This document shows, one piece after another, positions 38,269 to 50,989 of a DNA stretch of 64,000 bases. Source of the DNA: Plenodomus lindquistii (taxonomy: Eukaryota > Ascomycota > Dothideomycetes > Pleosporales > Leptosphaeriaceae); assembly GCA_025504975.1 (NCBI GenBank), contig JANUWI010000008.1:1517661-1581660 (forward strand), given 5' to 3'. A program made the translations under genes and the position numbers. Under the pieces are notes generated by a model. That model had not been told where the DNA came from. It made no database searches and was given only the letters and a program-made list of their open reading frames with translations. The number at the start of each line of letters is the position of its first letter. Position 1 is the stretch's first letter.

Positions 38269-38450
38269 TATTATAAAAATAGATACTTAGAAATAATAAG
38301 AAAATAGATTATTATATTACTAGCTAGGAATAGATTATACTATATATACCTTTGCTATATAGAATTATATAGGTAGAGGTAAAAAAGCTTTATAGAAAAT
38401 TCTAAAATTAAATAGATATAGCGTTAGCTAAGTACTATATACGTGTAATA
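38269..38450 (-). repeat. LTR (5' LTR) of the RIPped copia element
   Basis: 182 bp; followed by AAAGT (38451-38455), the RIPped partner of AAGGT at the other end. Confidence 0.8.
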
Positions 38451-39499
38451 AAAGTAAAAATAAAATAGAAGTTCTACTAGTCTAGACTACGTTAGTATAA
38501 AATACTAAAAATAAAATAATCTATAAAATAGCTATATTTCTAGAAAACAAGTTTAATACTATAATAAATAAAATAGTAGTATAGTAAATAGCGCTAGAGG
38601 CGTAATAAATAAATAGTTAGAAATAAAATATATTATATTACTAGACTATTAAAATAATACTTCTATAAATAAACGTAATAGTAGCTATAATATAAAAAAA
38701 GTAAAAATTACTATAACTTTTATTTTTACTAATAGCGCAGCTATTTATATACTATATTAACTCTATAATATTAACTCTATACTAGTTAGAGTAGTTTTTT
38801 ATAATAGGCCTATAGCCTCTAATTTTATTTTATAAAGCTATAGAAAATTACTTAGATAGACTACTACTATAATAGCTTAACTACTAGATATAAATATAGC
38901 TACTATAGGCACCTAGGCCTTTAGTATAGTATAAATATTTAAAATAAATATAGTATTTAGTAATAGTACTAGTATATAATCTAACTATATCTAGACTATA
39001 CTTTTACTTTTCTCTATTACTAAATACTAGGCTCTAGTACTAGCCTAAACTTAGATTATAACTAGAGGTAGAATAGATAGAACTAGTATTTTATATACTA
39101 TAGCTCTAACTCTATAATATTATTTATTAGATAGGCTACTAGATAATTTAGGCGTACGCTTTAGTAATATAGCTAATATAAAAAGAATATTAGTATATAA
39201 AATAACTACTATAAAAGTAATACTATAGTAGAAATATCTATTAGTATAAAAATAGATAGATCTATTAACTATAAAAAAAATAAATTTAATACCTACTAGT
39301 ATTAGTATTAATAGTGTATTAAAGTATAGTATATAGTAGAGCTTTACTAGCCTTTTAAACCTAATAGTATATACTATAGATATACTACTTACTAGTAGGT
39401 ATACTAGCTATAGTATAAATAGTATAACTTTTATAGCTTACGCTTTAGCTAGGTACTATTTATATTCTAATAGTATTAGTATTTATAATATAATAAATA

Positions 39500-42400
39500 A
39501 TTTTAAGAGAAAACTATAAAAACTATAGTAATAGCTATATTTTAGTATTTACTATAGAATAGAAAATTCAAGCTAAGTATAATAGAGTAAAGTTTATAAA
39601 TAGTAGTAAACTTTATTTTTATATAGAAAATATTAGATCTTTTAATCTAGGTATTAAAACTTATAATACTAATAGAGTAAGTATATATTAGAGCTATACT
39701 ATTTATAAATTTATTTAACTATTTCTAAAAGTAGTAAAAAACGCTATAGTAATACTACTAGACTATATTATTTATATAAATTTATAGAAATACTTTAAAA
39801 GTAACGCGCTAATATAGTTTACTAGTTAACTATTTAATAGTATAAAGTAATATATTTAGATTAGAAAAGACTTTAAAAACTAAATAAAGCTATTTATTTC
39901 TAAATTCTAGCGCTCTAAAGTAGAGATTAGCTTAGAACTAGCTATAATAATATTTAGAGAGGTAGATATTTAAATAGAAAAGTTAATTAATACTTTTACT
40001 ATAATAGTAATATATAACCTACGTAATTTTAAATATAGTAATAAAAATACTTTAAAAGATAAAATATTATAGATAGATACTATTTACTAAAAATTAAATC
40101 TAAAACTTTAGCTATTTATTAATAACCTAGTAGATAACTCTAGTATAACGTATAAACGCTTTATATATATCTTTAAAATAAAAGTAAAAACATTTAAAAA
40201 ATAACTATCTAGTAGATAAAATAAGTACTTAAATTCTAGTATATATTAAATATATATAGAAGAACTTTAGTAGTAGTTTTAAAATTAAATATACGCTAAT
40301 TAATAAAACTATAGTATAGAACTCTAATAGTAGATATAGTAATATAGAACTAACACTCTATATAACTAATTTAATAATTACTTAATAGATAGGTAGATAT
40401 ATAGTAGAAATATTCTACTATTAGCTTATATTTTAGTATAATAAAGCTTATAAAAAAATAATAGTATATATATTTTATAATTATAATATAATTAACTAGA
40501 GAATTATTAAATTCTACTAGAGATATAAAAAGGTAGCGTAGACGCATATATATAAAACCTCTATAAATATAATAAAAAATAATAGAACTATATTTATAAA
40601 GTTAATAACTATTTAGACTAAATATTTAGAGATAGTAAAAATCTCTATTCTACGCTATATAACTAGTATAATAATAAAAATAAAAATAATAGCTAGTAAA
40701 AAAAAGTAAACTATACTAGATATTAAAACCTATATAGTAATAAAAACTTAGAAAATAAACTAGAGTAGTAACTAGGCCTAGTACGCCTTTTAGAATATAA
40801 TCTAAAAGAAGTTAACCTAGAAAGTATAGCCTACTATATCTACTTAAAGCCCTTTTTTATTAGCTTTAAAAAAGAGATTTTAGTACTACTATTATTTACT
40901 TTCTAGCTATAAATATATAGTATATGTTTATAGTTATTCTAGTTAAATAATAAACTTTAAAACTATCTATAAATAACGTAATACTTTATATCTACTAGAG
41001 ATTTTAAATCTAGCGTAGATCTAGATAGTAGAGAGAGTAAAAGCTAGAAAAACTTCTAGGCGTTATATCTAAAGTAAATAAACTCTATTTTAAAATAATC
41101 TATATAACTACTTTAGTAATTAGCGTAGATTAGTTATAGGTATTATTTATAGAGGTAGTTTAATAAGTTTAGAACTATATTTATACATTTAAAATATTAT
41201 AGAAAAACTAAAAAAAACTATAATAGAGCTTGCTATATTATATTATACTATTTAAACTATCTCTAGAATAGTAATAATAGTATTATTTAAAAAGTTTTAG
41301 TAAATTTAGTTTTAATAGACTAAAAGTAAAAATTATACTAGATACTAGCGTATTAGTTTTATTTATAGATGCAATTTTTTTTAGAATATATACCCTATAT
41401 ACGTAGGTTTAATACTTTAAAAACCTAATATATTTAAAAAGAATAGATAATATAGTTTATAAGTGCTATATATATATATTATTACTATTATATCTACTAG
41501 GCTATATACTATATAGTAATATATTTAATATAAAAATCTAAATAAAACTATATATTATTATAAATTTTAATCTAGGCCTACTATTTAGTATAAATATTTT
41601 TAGTCTAGAGTATATAGTTATTAATATAAAATAGCGTACTAATATATTTCTAAAAGCTAATAGTATTTAGATTTTAATTTTTATAGAACTAAAGCTACTA
41701 TAACTTTTACTAATAACTAAACTTCTAGTATATTAGTAGTATATTATTCTAGTATACTTAGTTATATATATCTCTATATATACTAAAATACTATTACTAA
41801 AAAACTATAATCTAGAGTTTTAGCTATTATAGAAAAATTAATTAAAAGTAATAGTATATAACTTTATAGTAGATTATAAAACCTTTTATATTATAATAAA
41901 AAATAATACTACTAAACTAGTTATAATTTAAAGAAAAGTATTTCTAGAGTAGATATTTATACTTAGCTTTAATACCTACTATTAGATAGATACTAAATAC
42001 GCGCTAAACGCAGTAATTCTAGTAAAAAACTTTATAGTATTTAAAATAACTCTTTTTAATAGAGTATAAGTCTATAGTAATAAATATTTAGAAACTATTT
42101 AAGTACTAGCTAATACTTATCTAGTTTTTCTAGAGCTTTTTTCTAACTACAGGACTATAGTAAATATCTCTGCTAAAAACTATTTTAGAATACTACTTAT
42201 TTTAGGCTAGAAAAATATTAAATTAAATATTAAGCTATTTAATCTAATGTAAAAAGAAAAAAATCTAGTAGATAATATATTTAATAAAATATACTATAAT
42301 AGTAAAATATTTTAAATCTAATAGAAAACGTATTTTAAATACCTAGTTTTTATAGTATTAAAAACTATAGTTAGTAAAAATAGAATAGTAACTTATAAAA

Positions 42401-42530
42401 AATAACTAGTAATTAACTTTTAGGCATTTAATAACGCTGTTATTAAAAACTTTTATTCTCTACGCTATTAAGTAGATATTATATAGAAAGTTAAAAACTT
42501 TAATATCTATAGAATTTTTAATTACAGCTA
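39500..42530 (+). pseudogene. RIPped gypsy gag-protease-RT relic
   Basis: A plus-strand relic with an aspartic protease (ILDTS, from LLDTG, at about 41335-41349, and the second motif LGLLFSINIF near 41580) and then the start of an RT domain (about 42120-42510), including a NYRTIVNIS stretch and YSLRYQVDII, which match the pattern of the conserved N-terminal RT of Ty3/gypsy. The upstream part is probably gag but unreadable. The RT fingers/palm beyond 42530 are missing, so the copy is truncated. No LTR found. Confidence 0.55.
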
Positions 42531-42813
42531 GTAATTAGTAAAAATGTAGCCTAAGCGCCTACGCTAAAGTTTTAGAAAAAACTTAGAATCTATAGAAGTA
42601 TTAGTATTTAAAGGTTTACTAGTAAAAAGCGTAATAATAAATACGTAGAATCTATATTAGTTATATAATTACAATGTTAAACAGCTACTAAAATTAATAA
42701 ATAGAGCTATTTTAGTCTAAAGTACGTATAGACTAAGTACGTAATTACAATCTAATAGTTATACTAAAATTAGAAATTATAGAGCTTACTAACTACAAAA
42801 TGCTTATATAAAA

Positions 42814-42860
42814 GGGGTTTAGTCTAAAAAAAGCTAGAAGCTTTTTTTAGACTAAACCCC
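42814..42860. repeat. Perfect 22-bp palindromic hairpin
   Basis: GGGGTTTAGTCTAAAAAAAG plus CT (42814-42835) is exactly reverse-complementary to 42839-42860 with a 3-nt loop AGA. First member of the GGGGTTTTA/TAAAACCCC hairpin family that recurs to 53.8 kb. Confidence 0.85.
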
Positions 42861-45800
42861 CCTCTACCTATTACTTCTCTATAATATGCCTATTAATGCC
42901 TTTATATATAATAACTAACTATAACTCTAGTACTATAGTATTATTATCTCTATTAAATAACAGCCTATTAATATTAGTATAATATAATACAAACAGATTA
43001 GAAACTTACTTTTTAAATAGCGCTAAAGGACGCGTTCTAACTAGATAATCTAGCTTTTTTAAGAACGCAAACTCTATAGGTAGCTCTAACTCTTCTATAC
43101 AAGCTAAAAATAATAGCTCTATATTATAAGCTATTACCTACGTATCTATATTATATTCTTTTACTATTATAGCCTACTATTCTATCTAAGCTTATAAAAA
43201 GGTTTTTTTAATAAAATTATTTGCACTTTTTAGTAGTATGCTAAAAATACTAATAGTGCTAAAGTACTATTTAAATATATTCTACTACTTACTCTAATTT
43301 AAATACGTGCTAAACGTAATCTATTACTTAGAATTATTATCTTTAGTTAGTAAACGTTCTAGGTTAGCTTAGTATATAGTTATAAACAAGTGCTTTTTTA
43401 CTATTATTATATATTTATAACCGCGTATTCTAGTACCTATTTTCCTCTATTAGATTTCTAACTTAAAGTAACTAAATTTCTTATATAACTTATCTATTTT
43501 CTAGTAATATTATAGATAATCTGCAATACTATTAACAGCGGTCTTTTAGGTATTAAAGAACTTTTTTTTAAACATTTTAGTTTTAAGCGCTATTAAACTA
43601 AGCTTATTAATAACCTCTAGATTATTTAGTTTAGTTATAAGCTATATCTATAACTATATAGGCTGCAACTAAACAAACTACTACCTTTTTTAGGTACTAG
43701 GCAGTAACTATAAGCTTATAATACCTATTTTTATAATAGCTACACTTTAGAAAAGTTTTTTTCTATAAAAATTTTACTACTACTATATAGTAGCTATAGT
43801 ATACTAGTTTTATATATAGTCTATTACACTAATAGCTAAACCTAGACTAATAAACTTTACTACTATATTTACTCTAATACCTAGTAGTTTTTTTACCTAA
43901 TTCTAATATTATTATTACTTAATTATAACTACTTAACTTAACTATACTTTAACCTAGTTTTTATTACTTACTATAGTCTATATAAGCGCTTTATTTAGTT
44001 TTTTAACTAAACTCTTTTATGCCTGTATTATAGTTTTTTCTTTACATAGGTGTTTTCTAGATAACATATTTTTATTAATATCTTCTATATTATTATCTAC
44101 GTTTTTAATAATTTTTAAAAGATTATTATAGAAGTGCTGCACAGCTTTAAGCACCTTCTAATAGTTTATATATTTATAAATATATTGTAACGCGTTTTTA
44201 ATTATTAAAGTAAAAAATACCTCTATTAGTTTATAATTATTAGATACCTCTATAAAAAGAGCATACTTTTTTTTACTTAGAACTTTATACACTATTAGAA
44301 CTAGGTTGCGCTATTAATAATTTTTAGAAATATTATCTAGTATAATTAGTAGCGTAATAGAGGCAGGCATAGTAAAAGTAAAAAAGAAATATAAAAAAGA
44401 AATAACGCGTAGAAACTATAATAATTAGCAGAGGATAGCTATTTAGTATACACGTAATCTACTTATACTAGGCTATATAGTATAATCTTAGCCTATTTTC
44501 CTCTAATTATAATTCTATAAACTAATTTAAATCCTCTCTAGCACAGCATACGTTATATACCTTAGTAAAATAAACTATAATTATAATCTAGTAAGCTAGT
44601 TTAAATCTAACTTAGCCTATAAAAAATACTTTATAAAATTAGTACATTTATATTTAAGTTAACAGCACACTATAACTAGACTATAATTATTACTACTTGC
44701 TTTTAAGCTTTAAATTTATTCTATAATAAATTTATATACTATATTATATATCTAAATTAATACTTAATATAAAGTAGTTATCTATCTATACTACTAATAC
44801 TGCCTAAACCTAGCTAGTATTACAGACTATTTTACTATAAAATATAGTAGCTATACTATAATAACTAAACACGCTAAACTACAGGTAATTGTTAATAAAT
44901 CTAGAGAGAGCTTTTACTAAGAATATATAAACATCTAGCTTTTTTTAAACTAACTCTATCTAGCTATCTCTAACTTTAAAGTTTATAAAAATATACTTTA
45001 GTACGCTTAAAATAGATATAAGCATATAGTTATTAAAATTATATCTATAACTAATAATATAAAAGTATACCTCTAAATAGTATATAATATATACCTACTA
45101 AATATAATACATACACATTCTACTATATAGGTATAGTAGTTATAGTATTAAAAAGTTACTTTTAGTTAATAATTTTTTACTAAAACTAGCGTAAAGGATA
45201 GCTACGCTATAACTCTATTTAAAGTATTTATACTAGAGACTAAGTAAAAGTAGGAGATTAAAAATAATAGTAATAAAGGAATAGATATATACACGCCTAG
45301 TACTCTATCTACTTTAGAGTCTCTATACGTAGATGCTATCTAGGCTACTATTACTAGATTTAAAGTATAATTTATAGCTAGATAAATAAAGTTTATACAC
45401 TTTTTTATAATATATAATTAAATAGCTCTAGCTGCGTTTAACTATTTTACTAACCTATACTTTAAATATATATAATTCTATAAATGCGTAGTAGAAATAC
45501 TTTAGAAAATAGTATATAAATATATAAAGCTAAGTATAGTTTTAGCTAAACTTCTATACTTGCGTAAAATAGTAAAAAGTATAGTATTATACTATTAGTA
45601 TATAGTAGTAGAAATATTATAATAGACTAGAATCTAAGTTATATAAAAGAATTAGAATTATATTCTAGCTATGCTTTTTTTTTACTACTAAGGATTTAAT
45701 AACTGCTATAGTAATACTTTTAGTAACATTTTTACTTTCTTCTTTTAAATTATAACTAAAAGAAATCTAGTACTACTAATACTTTACTATACACCCTACT

Positions 45801-46999
45801 AAATTAGCACCTAGAATACTATTAACTAATACTTTATAAATATTAATAAAAGAATACCTAAAGTTAAATCTAAGCACAAGCAATTAGAGTTAAATAAGTT
45901 TAAAACTCTCTACTATAATTTCTAGATATCTCTAATTAAGCAAACTAGTATTAGATAAAACAATAAACTTGCTCTAGTAACTACTTTTACTTTTATTATA
46001 GTTAATCTAAAAGAAAATAAATTCTAAATAGTATATAACTTTATAACTAATTTTATAGCTATAAAAAAAATAGCCTGCTTTATAGCATACTAGAAATTTT
46101 AGCTTTCTTTAGAATATTACAATCTATCTCTAATTCCTATTTTAAAATATACTAAACTTTTAAATAAAGTTAGAACTATAATTAATAAGATAAAGGCACT
46201 TGTAATAGAATAATAACAAGTTAGAGAGCTTTTCTAGCAAAAAGAAAAGCGTAACTGCTCTATTAGCTAGTAGACTAAAATATAGGTTTACTAATACTTT
46301 ACCTCTTTCTATTTAACTTTTATATTATAGATAATTTTAACTATATACTATATTAGCTAGTTTTAATATAGTAAAACTTTTAATACCTTTATATATTAGA
46401 AAAGTAATACTATTATAGTATGTAATATATTAATAACATTTAAAAAATATACTAGTATAGTTTAGCGTCTATACTATAACGTAGAAAAGCTATTATTCTA
46501 ACTTACTACTATAAATTCTCTATACAAGCTTTCTATAGTGCTTTAGAATTATATTAAATGTAACGTATTTAATAAGGATTAAAGCTATTTTTTACTTTTA
46601 CTAATCTAACTAGCATTAAAAAAACATAATTAATTTGTTGTAAAATCTATAATAGCAGCTATTATAGTAAAATAGTTAAAGAAGTTAGTTTTAATAAACT
46701 TTACTACTTTTAACTAAGTTAAGTAATACAGTAATTATGTGTAACGTTTTTTTTAAGTACTATTTTTACTTATATATTTTATAAGTAGACAGCCTAGCTA
46801 ACTTACTAAAGTTCTTAGCCTATAACTAGAAAACACCCTTTTAAAAGAAAAACGTAATATTTATTTTTTTTAAAGCTATATTACACTTATACCTAGATAT
46901 TATAAAGGTTATAACTATAATAAAAGCCTAAAGCTAGTATATTAATTCCTTCTTTAGTAAATTAGAAGTCTTTTAGTCTAGTATTAATAGTTAGTCTAT

Positions 47000-48970
47000 T
47001 TTTTCTACTAATTTATTAATAAACTATATAATATAGATATACTTTATTACTACTAAGTATATAGCTCTTTTCTATAGTTAAATTAATATAAAGAGATAAT
47101 TAAAAATTTAACTCTATTTATAGAAATAATAAAGTATATAATAGAAAGGTACCTAGGCGTAGTAATTAAACCTAGTTTTATATAACACCTATTTATTATA
47201 TTTAGCTAGAAATTTAACTAGAAAAAGTCTAACTATAGAATCTAGGCTTTAATACTAGAAGAAATTAATAATATTATTAATAACGTAGAGGTAGAAGCTA
47301 GAGAGATATAGTCTAGGTATATACTAAATACTATACATGTATATTATTCTCTAATAACTATAGTAGTCTTCTAATATAATTTTACTAATTTAAAAGTATA
47401 CTTTTACGCTTTAACTAGCTAGCATAGCAATTTTAACTTTAATCTAATTAGAGAAAGGTTAGAGATTATTAAAAAGCTAGGTAATACACAGAACGCACTA
47501 TTAGTATAAATCTAAAAGCATAGCGTTTTTAATTTACACGCACTTCTCTAGAATAAATATAGCTCTAAAGTAGCTTTTTAAAAAAAGTAACGTAAAGTTC
47601 TAGATAATATTTTTTAGAGTTAAGTAGTTATTTTACATATTACAGTAACTAGTAGTAGTAAAAGTCTAGTATTTATACTACCTTTAATATACGTAGAATA
47701 TAGATAGATAATTATTATTACGCTACTAGTTACGCTTTATATAAATATTATTAAAAATTTTAATAAAATATATATAACTAATTTCTACTTTAGTAGCCTA
47801 ACTTTTAATAAAATAGCGTAGGTTGTACTTGCTATACTAGAAAATATATTAAAACTAAACTTTATAATAATAGTTAATTAACGCTAAGCACTAGAATAAT
47901 TAGAGTAGATTATATTAGATAAATTCTACTATATACTATTACTAGACTATAAATACTAACTATACCTACTTTATTTTTAGAATATAGTAAAGTTTAGCAC
48001 GTCTATAACACTACTATTTACTACTATACTAGTTAATAATAAAAGTAAAGTATATTAGCTATTATATATATAGAACTAAGTTTAAATATTCTAAAAGCCT
48101 ATAACTAGAGTAAATATTAAATATAATATTAAATATATAATAGCGCGCCTATAAATAAGTATAATAATACTTTAGATAGTAGTATACGTAAAAAGATAGT
48201 AGGTATATTATAAAAAAATATTAGTATACTTACTACACACTAAAATAGTAGAAAAGCTAGTAGAAAACCTAGAATATAAAGTATATTATAGAAAAATATT
48301 TTTAAAGGAATATTACGCTATATAATAATAATTTACAGACGCTAAAATAGATATTCTAATAGTAACTACAGCTTTTAATATAGGTGTGTATATTAATAAT
48401 ATACGTATAGTAATCTAGTTTAGTAAACTAAATAGATTTATAATATAGGCATAAAAATTAAAATAAACTAGCTATAATAATCTACTTTATACTGCCTGCG
48501 TTGTTTTTAGACCTAGTATACTAAGTTTTATAGATAAACTAGGTTATTACTATACTATAATATTAGAAGAGTTTCTATAGCTAAATAAATTAGTATATAT
48601 ACGTGTTGTACTAAACAGATATTTTAATAGAAACTATAAAAGGATATATTATAATAGAGATAAAGCGTAATATATAGTTTATAAAGCATAAAAAGTAAAA
48701 ACTAATTATATTAAAACTCTAGCATCTGTAATATATTAATAATAGGCTATTTTAAAAAGCTATAATAATTCTATATAGCTCTACTAACTATAATTATCTC
48801 TTTTATTTACTTTATTTCTATAGAATATAGACTACTATATTATATTATCTCTATTTACGCAGGCTAGTAACTATAGTAGAAGTAGAAGTTATAAGTAATT
48901 AGTAGCACAGTTACTACTTTAACTTTTAGACTAATTTTAATTCTATATAGAAAGTCTAGTAAAATGTAAG
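47000..48970 (+). pseudogene. RIPped RecQ-like telomere-linked helicase
   Basis: One plus-strand frame is open for over 500 codons apart from TAA/TAG stops. It reads as a superfamily 2 helicase related to RecQ: Walker A T-S-S-S-K-S (from TGSGKS) at 47648-47665 followed by LVFILP, a DEAH-like box ILDKFYY (from DECH) at 47918-47929, a TATLP-like FTTIL near 48022, ITRVNIKY near 48100, and motif V TTAFNIGVYINNIRIVI at 48368-48418, then FSKLNRF. Upstream RYLGVV and HLFIIFS at about 47150-47215 recall the conserved block of fungal telomere-linked helicases. Such genes sit next to telomeres in many fungi and are transcribed or silenced there. Boundaries are approximate; catalytic residues are mutated and the gene is dead. 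Confidence 0.75.
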
Positions 48971-49769
48971 TAATAATAATATAAGTACCTATTACGTGTA
49001 TATTACTAATAGTAATCTAACTCTAAATAGTATAATTTATATTACCTAATATAACTCTATTCTTTTAGATTAGTAGTCTAATAGAGAAAAGGATTGCCTA
49101 AAATAATAGAAAGCTTAACTTTAGTAAAGAAGTCTAGCTAATAGAATAGATAGAGTTAGTAAACCTATTAGAAGCTATTAAAAAAACTAGAGAATTCTAG
49201 GCTAACAACTGCGTAGCTTATTTTATTAAAGAGGGAAACTAGAACTACGCTAAAGTAGGGTGCTATAAATATACTAGTAGTTATATAAAAACTATCTATA
49301 AAGAGATAAACTAGAATATTAAACTAAAAAGATATTTTTTATATAATATGCCTTTTAAACTATACGTAAAGTAGTAGAACTCTAAAAAATAGCGTATAAT
49401 AAATAAATAAAATAAGTCTATTTACTATATATATCTACACGTAGTGCTAGATATATAGGCAACGTTATAGTTAAACTATAAAAAACTATAAAAAAAGTAG
49501 CAGTAATATATATATAATATAATAGAATACAATACTATATTTTAAAATATATAGAACTACTAAAACTATTTTTATAATTTAGTATTAATAAGTAAAGGTG
49601 TGTATATATTATAGGTTATAAAGGATATAACCTAGCTTACTTATAAATACTTTCTAGACATAGATAAAAAATAGTTTAACCTACTATAAAATAATAAAAA
49701 TAGTGTAAATATATTATAATATAAATATATAATATATTATTCTATACACGTAAATAGGCAGGGTTACTA

Positions 49770-49845
49770 TAGAAAAAAAAAGGGTTTTATCTAAAAAAAG
49801 CTAGTTATAGCTTCTCTAGGCTAAAACCTCTAGCCTTTTTTCTAT
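49770..49845. repeat. Imperfect hairpin, GGGTTTTA/TAAAACC family
   Basis: AGGGTTTTATCTAAAAAAAG...AGCTTCTCTAGGCTAAAACC forms an imperfect palindrome around a short loop near 49803. It follows the helicase relic by about 800 bp. Confidence 0.65.
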
Positions 49846-50464
49846 AAGCTATAGCTTACGTAGAGAGCATATAATATATAATTATTTATAACTATTTAAA
49901 TAAAACGTAAATTAGAATCTTCTATAGAGAAAAGCTGTAGAGTATAAAAGAAATTTTATAGGTAAAGAATAAATTCTAGACTATAGAATTATATTTAAGT
50001 ATAGTATAAATTAGAATAAAGTAGAGGGCATTAAATAGGCTCTACTACATTAAATAGAAGCAGAGTACTAATCTAGGTGTGTAGGAATAAAAAGTAGTAA
50101 AAAAAAAAAGAAGTTTTACTAGAGAGAAGCTAGCACACTTTTACTATAATAGAGACTAGTATTATATATACTACTATAATCTTAGCGCAGCTACACAATC
50201 TAAATTAAACTTTCTAATTTTATAATCCTTTTTTTTATTTTCTATAACTTTTAATAACTACTACCTACTACGCTACTCTTTTACCTCTATCTATTACTAT
50301 AATATAAATAGAGCTTAGATATACACTAAATACTACTTTATAAATAATATTAAGTAAACGCGTACTTCTACTAGTACTACGCACGCACTACAGACGCGCT
50401 AACTAGTTAAAACATATTAATTAGGTAAGTTAATATTTTAAAAATCTAAAGTTCTATTTTAAGT

Positions 50465-50632
50465 AGCTTTTTTAGGCTAAAACCTCTCTTCTAGCGCATG
50501 TAGCTACTAGAGCTTTTCAAGGCTAAAACCCCTTTCTAGCGTATATAGCTACTAGAGCTTTTTTAAACTTAAACCCTCTACTAGCGCACCTATTTATAGC
50601 AGCTTTTTTAAGCTAAAACTCCTTTTCTATAT
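50465..50632. repeat. Tandem repeat, 45-46-bp unit, 4 copies, hairpin-arm derived
   Basis: Units start at 50465, 50511, 50556 and 50601 with AGCTTTT..AAGGCTAAAACC followed by TTCTAGCGCATGTAGCTACT or variants. The CTAAAACC core is the right arm of the hairpin family, here repeated in tandem. Confidence 0.75.
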
Positions 50633-50783
50633 ACTCTATTTACACGTTACGCCTAGTACTTATTACTAGATATTAGATATAAATACCTATAATAAATATT
50701 TTTATATTAAAAACCTATTAGAAAGTAAAATAAAGTTAAAATAAAAATCTTTACACTATATACCTAACTTTAGCACTTGCTTA

Positions 50784-50882
50784 TAAAAGGGGGGGTTACT
50801 AACTATAAAGATATAGAGAGAGAGGGGGGTTTCTAGTAGAGGAAACTTTAGGCTTCTTTAGGCTAAAACCCTCTCTCTATTA
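50784..50882. repeat. Degenerate hairpin, same family
   Basis: G-rich left arm (50788-50794 and 50823-50831) and a right arm CTTTAGGCTAAAACCCTC (about 50856-50873). Left arm is interrupted by inserted sequence. Confidence 0.5.
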
Positions 50883-50989
50883 TTAAACGCTCTAGATATT
50901 CTATATCTATCTAGGTGCCTTTATCTAGCTACCCTGCACTAAAACCTCTTTTTTATTATATATTAGTCTAACTACGTTTTTCTACTTTA

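Larger units (their letters stand above)
31783..38450 (-). mobile_element. RIPped Ty1/copia retrotransposon
   Basis: Two 182-bp LTRs (31783-31964, 38269-38450) flank 6.3 kb, with a 5-bp target duplication AAGGT / AAAGT differing by a RIP-type G to A. On the minus strand the copia RT is readable: YINN (from YVDD) at 34164-34153, then, through one frame change, FLEIQIIRD and NKYINKILKKF, the conserved end of copia RT. Next to the 5' LTR (right end), the minus strand reads GTTATAAGCCTAG, the RIPped form of a sequence complementary to the anticodon arm of initiator tRNA-Met, a primer site used by many copia elements. LTR ends TATTAC...TAATA correspond to TGTTAC...CA before RIP. Confidence 0.8.
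11884..42780. repeat. RIP-degraded transposon graveyard
   Basis: About 31 kb of very AT-rich DNA with CpA/TpG nearly erased and stops in all frames. Recognisable remains (LTRs, copia, gypsy, decayed frames) are listed separately. In the stretches 12310-16109, 16292-18866 and 38456-39500 I recognise no family; they contain only RIPped sequence with scattered AT-rich repeats. No tRNA or rRNA gene seen. Confidence 0.85.
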
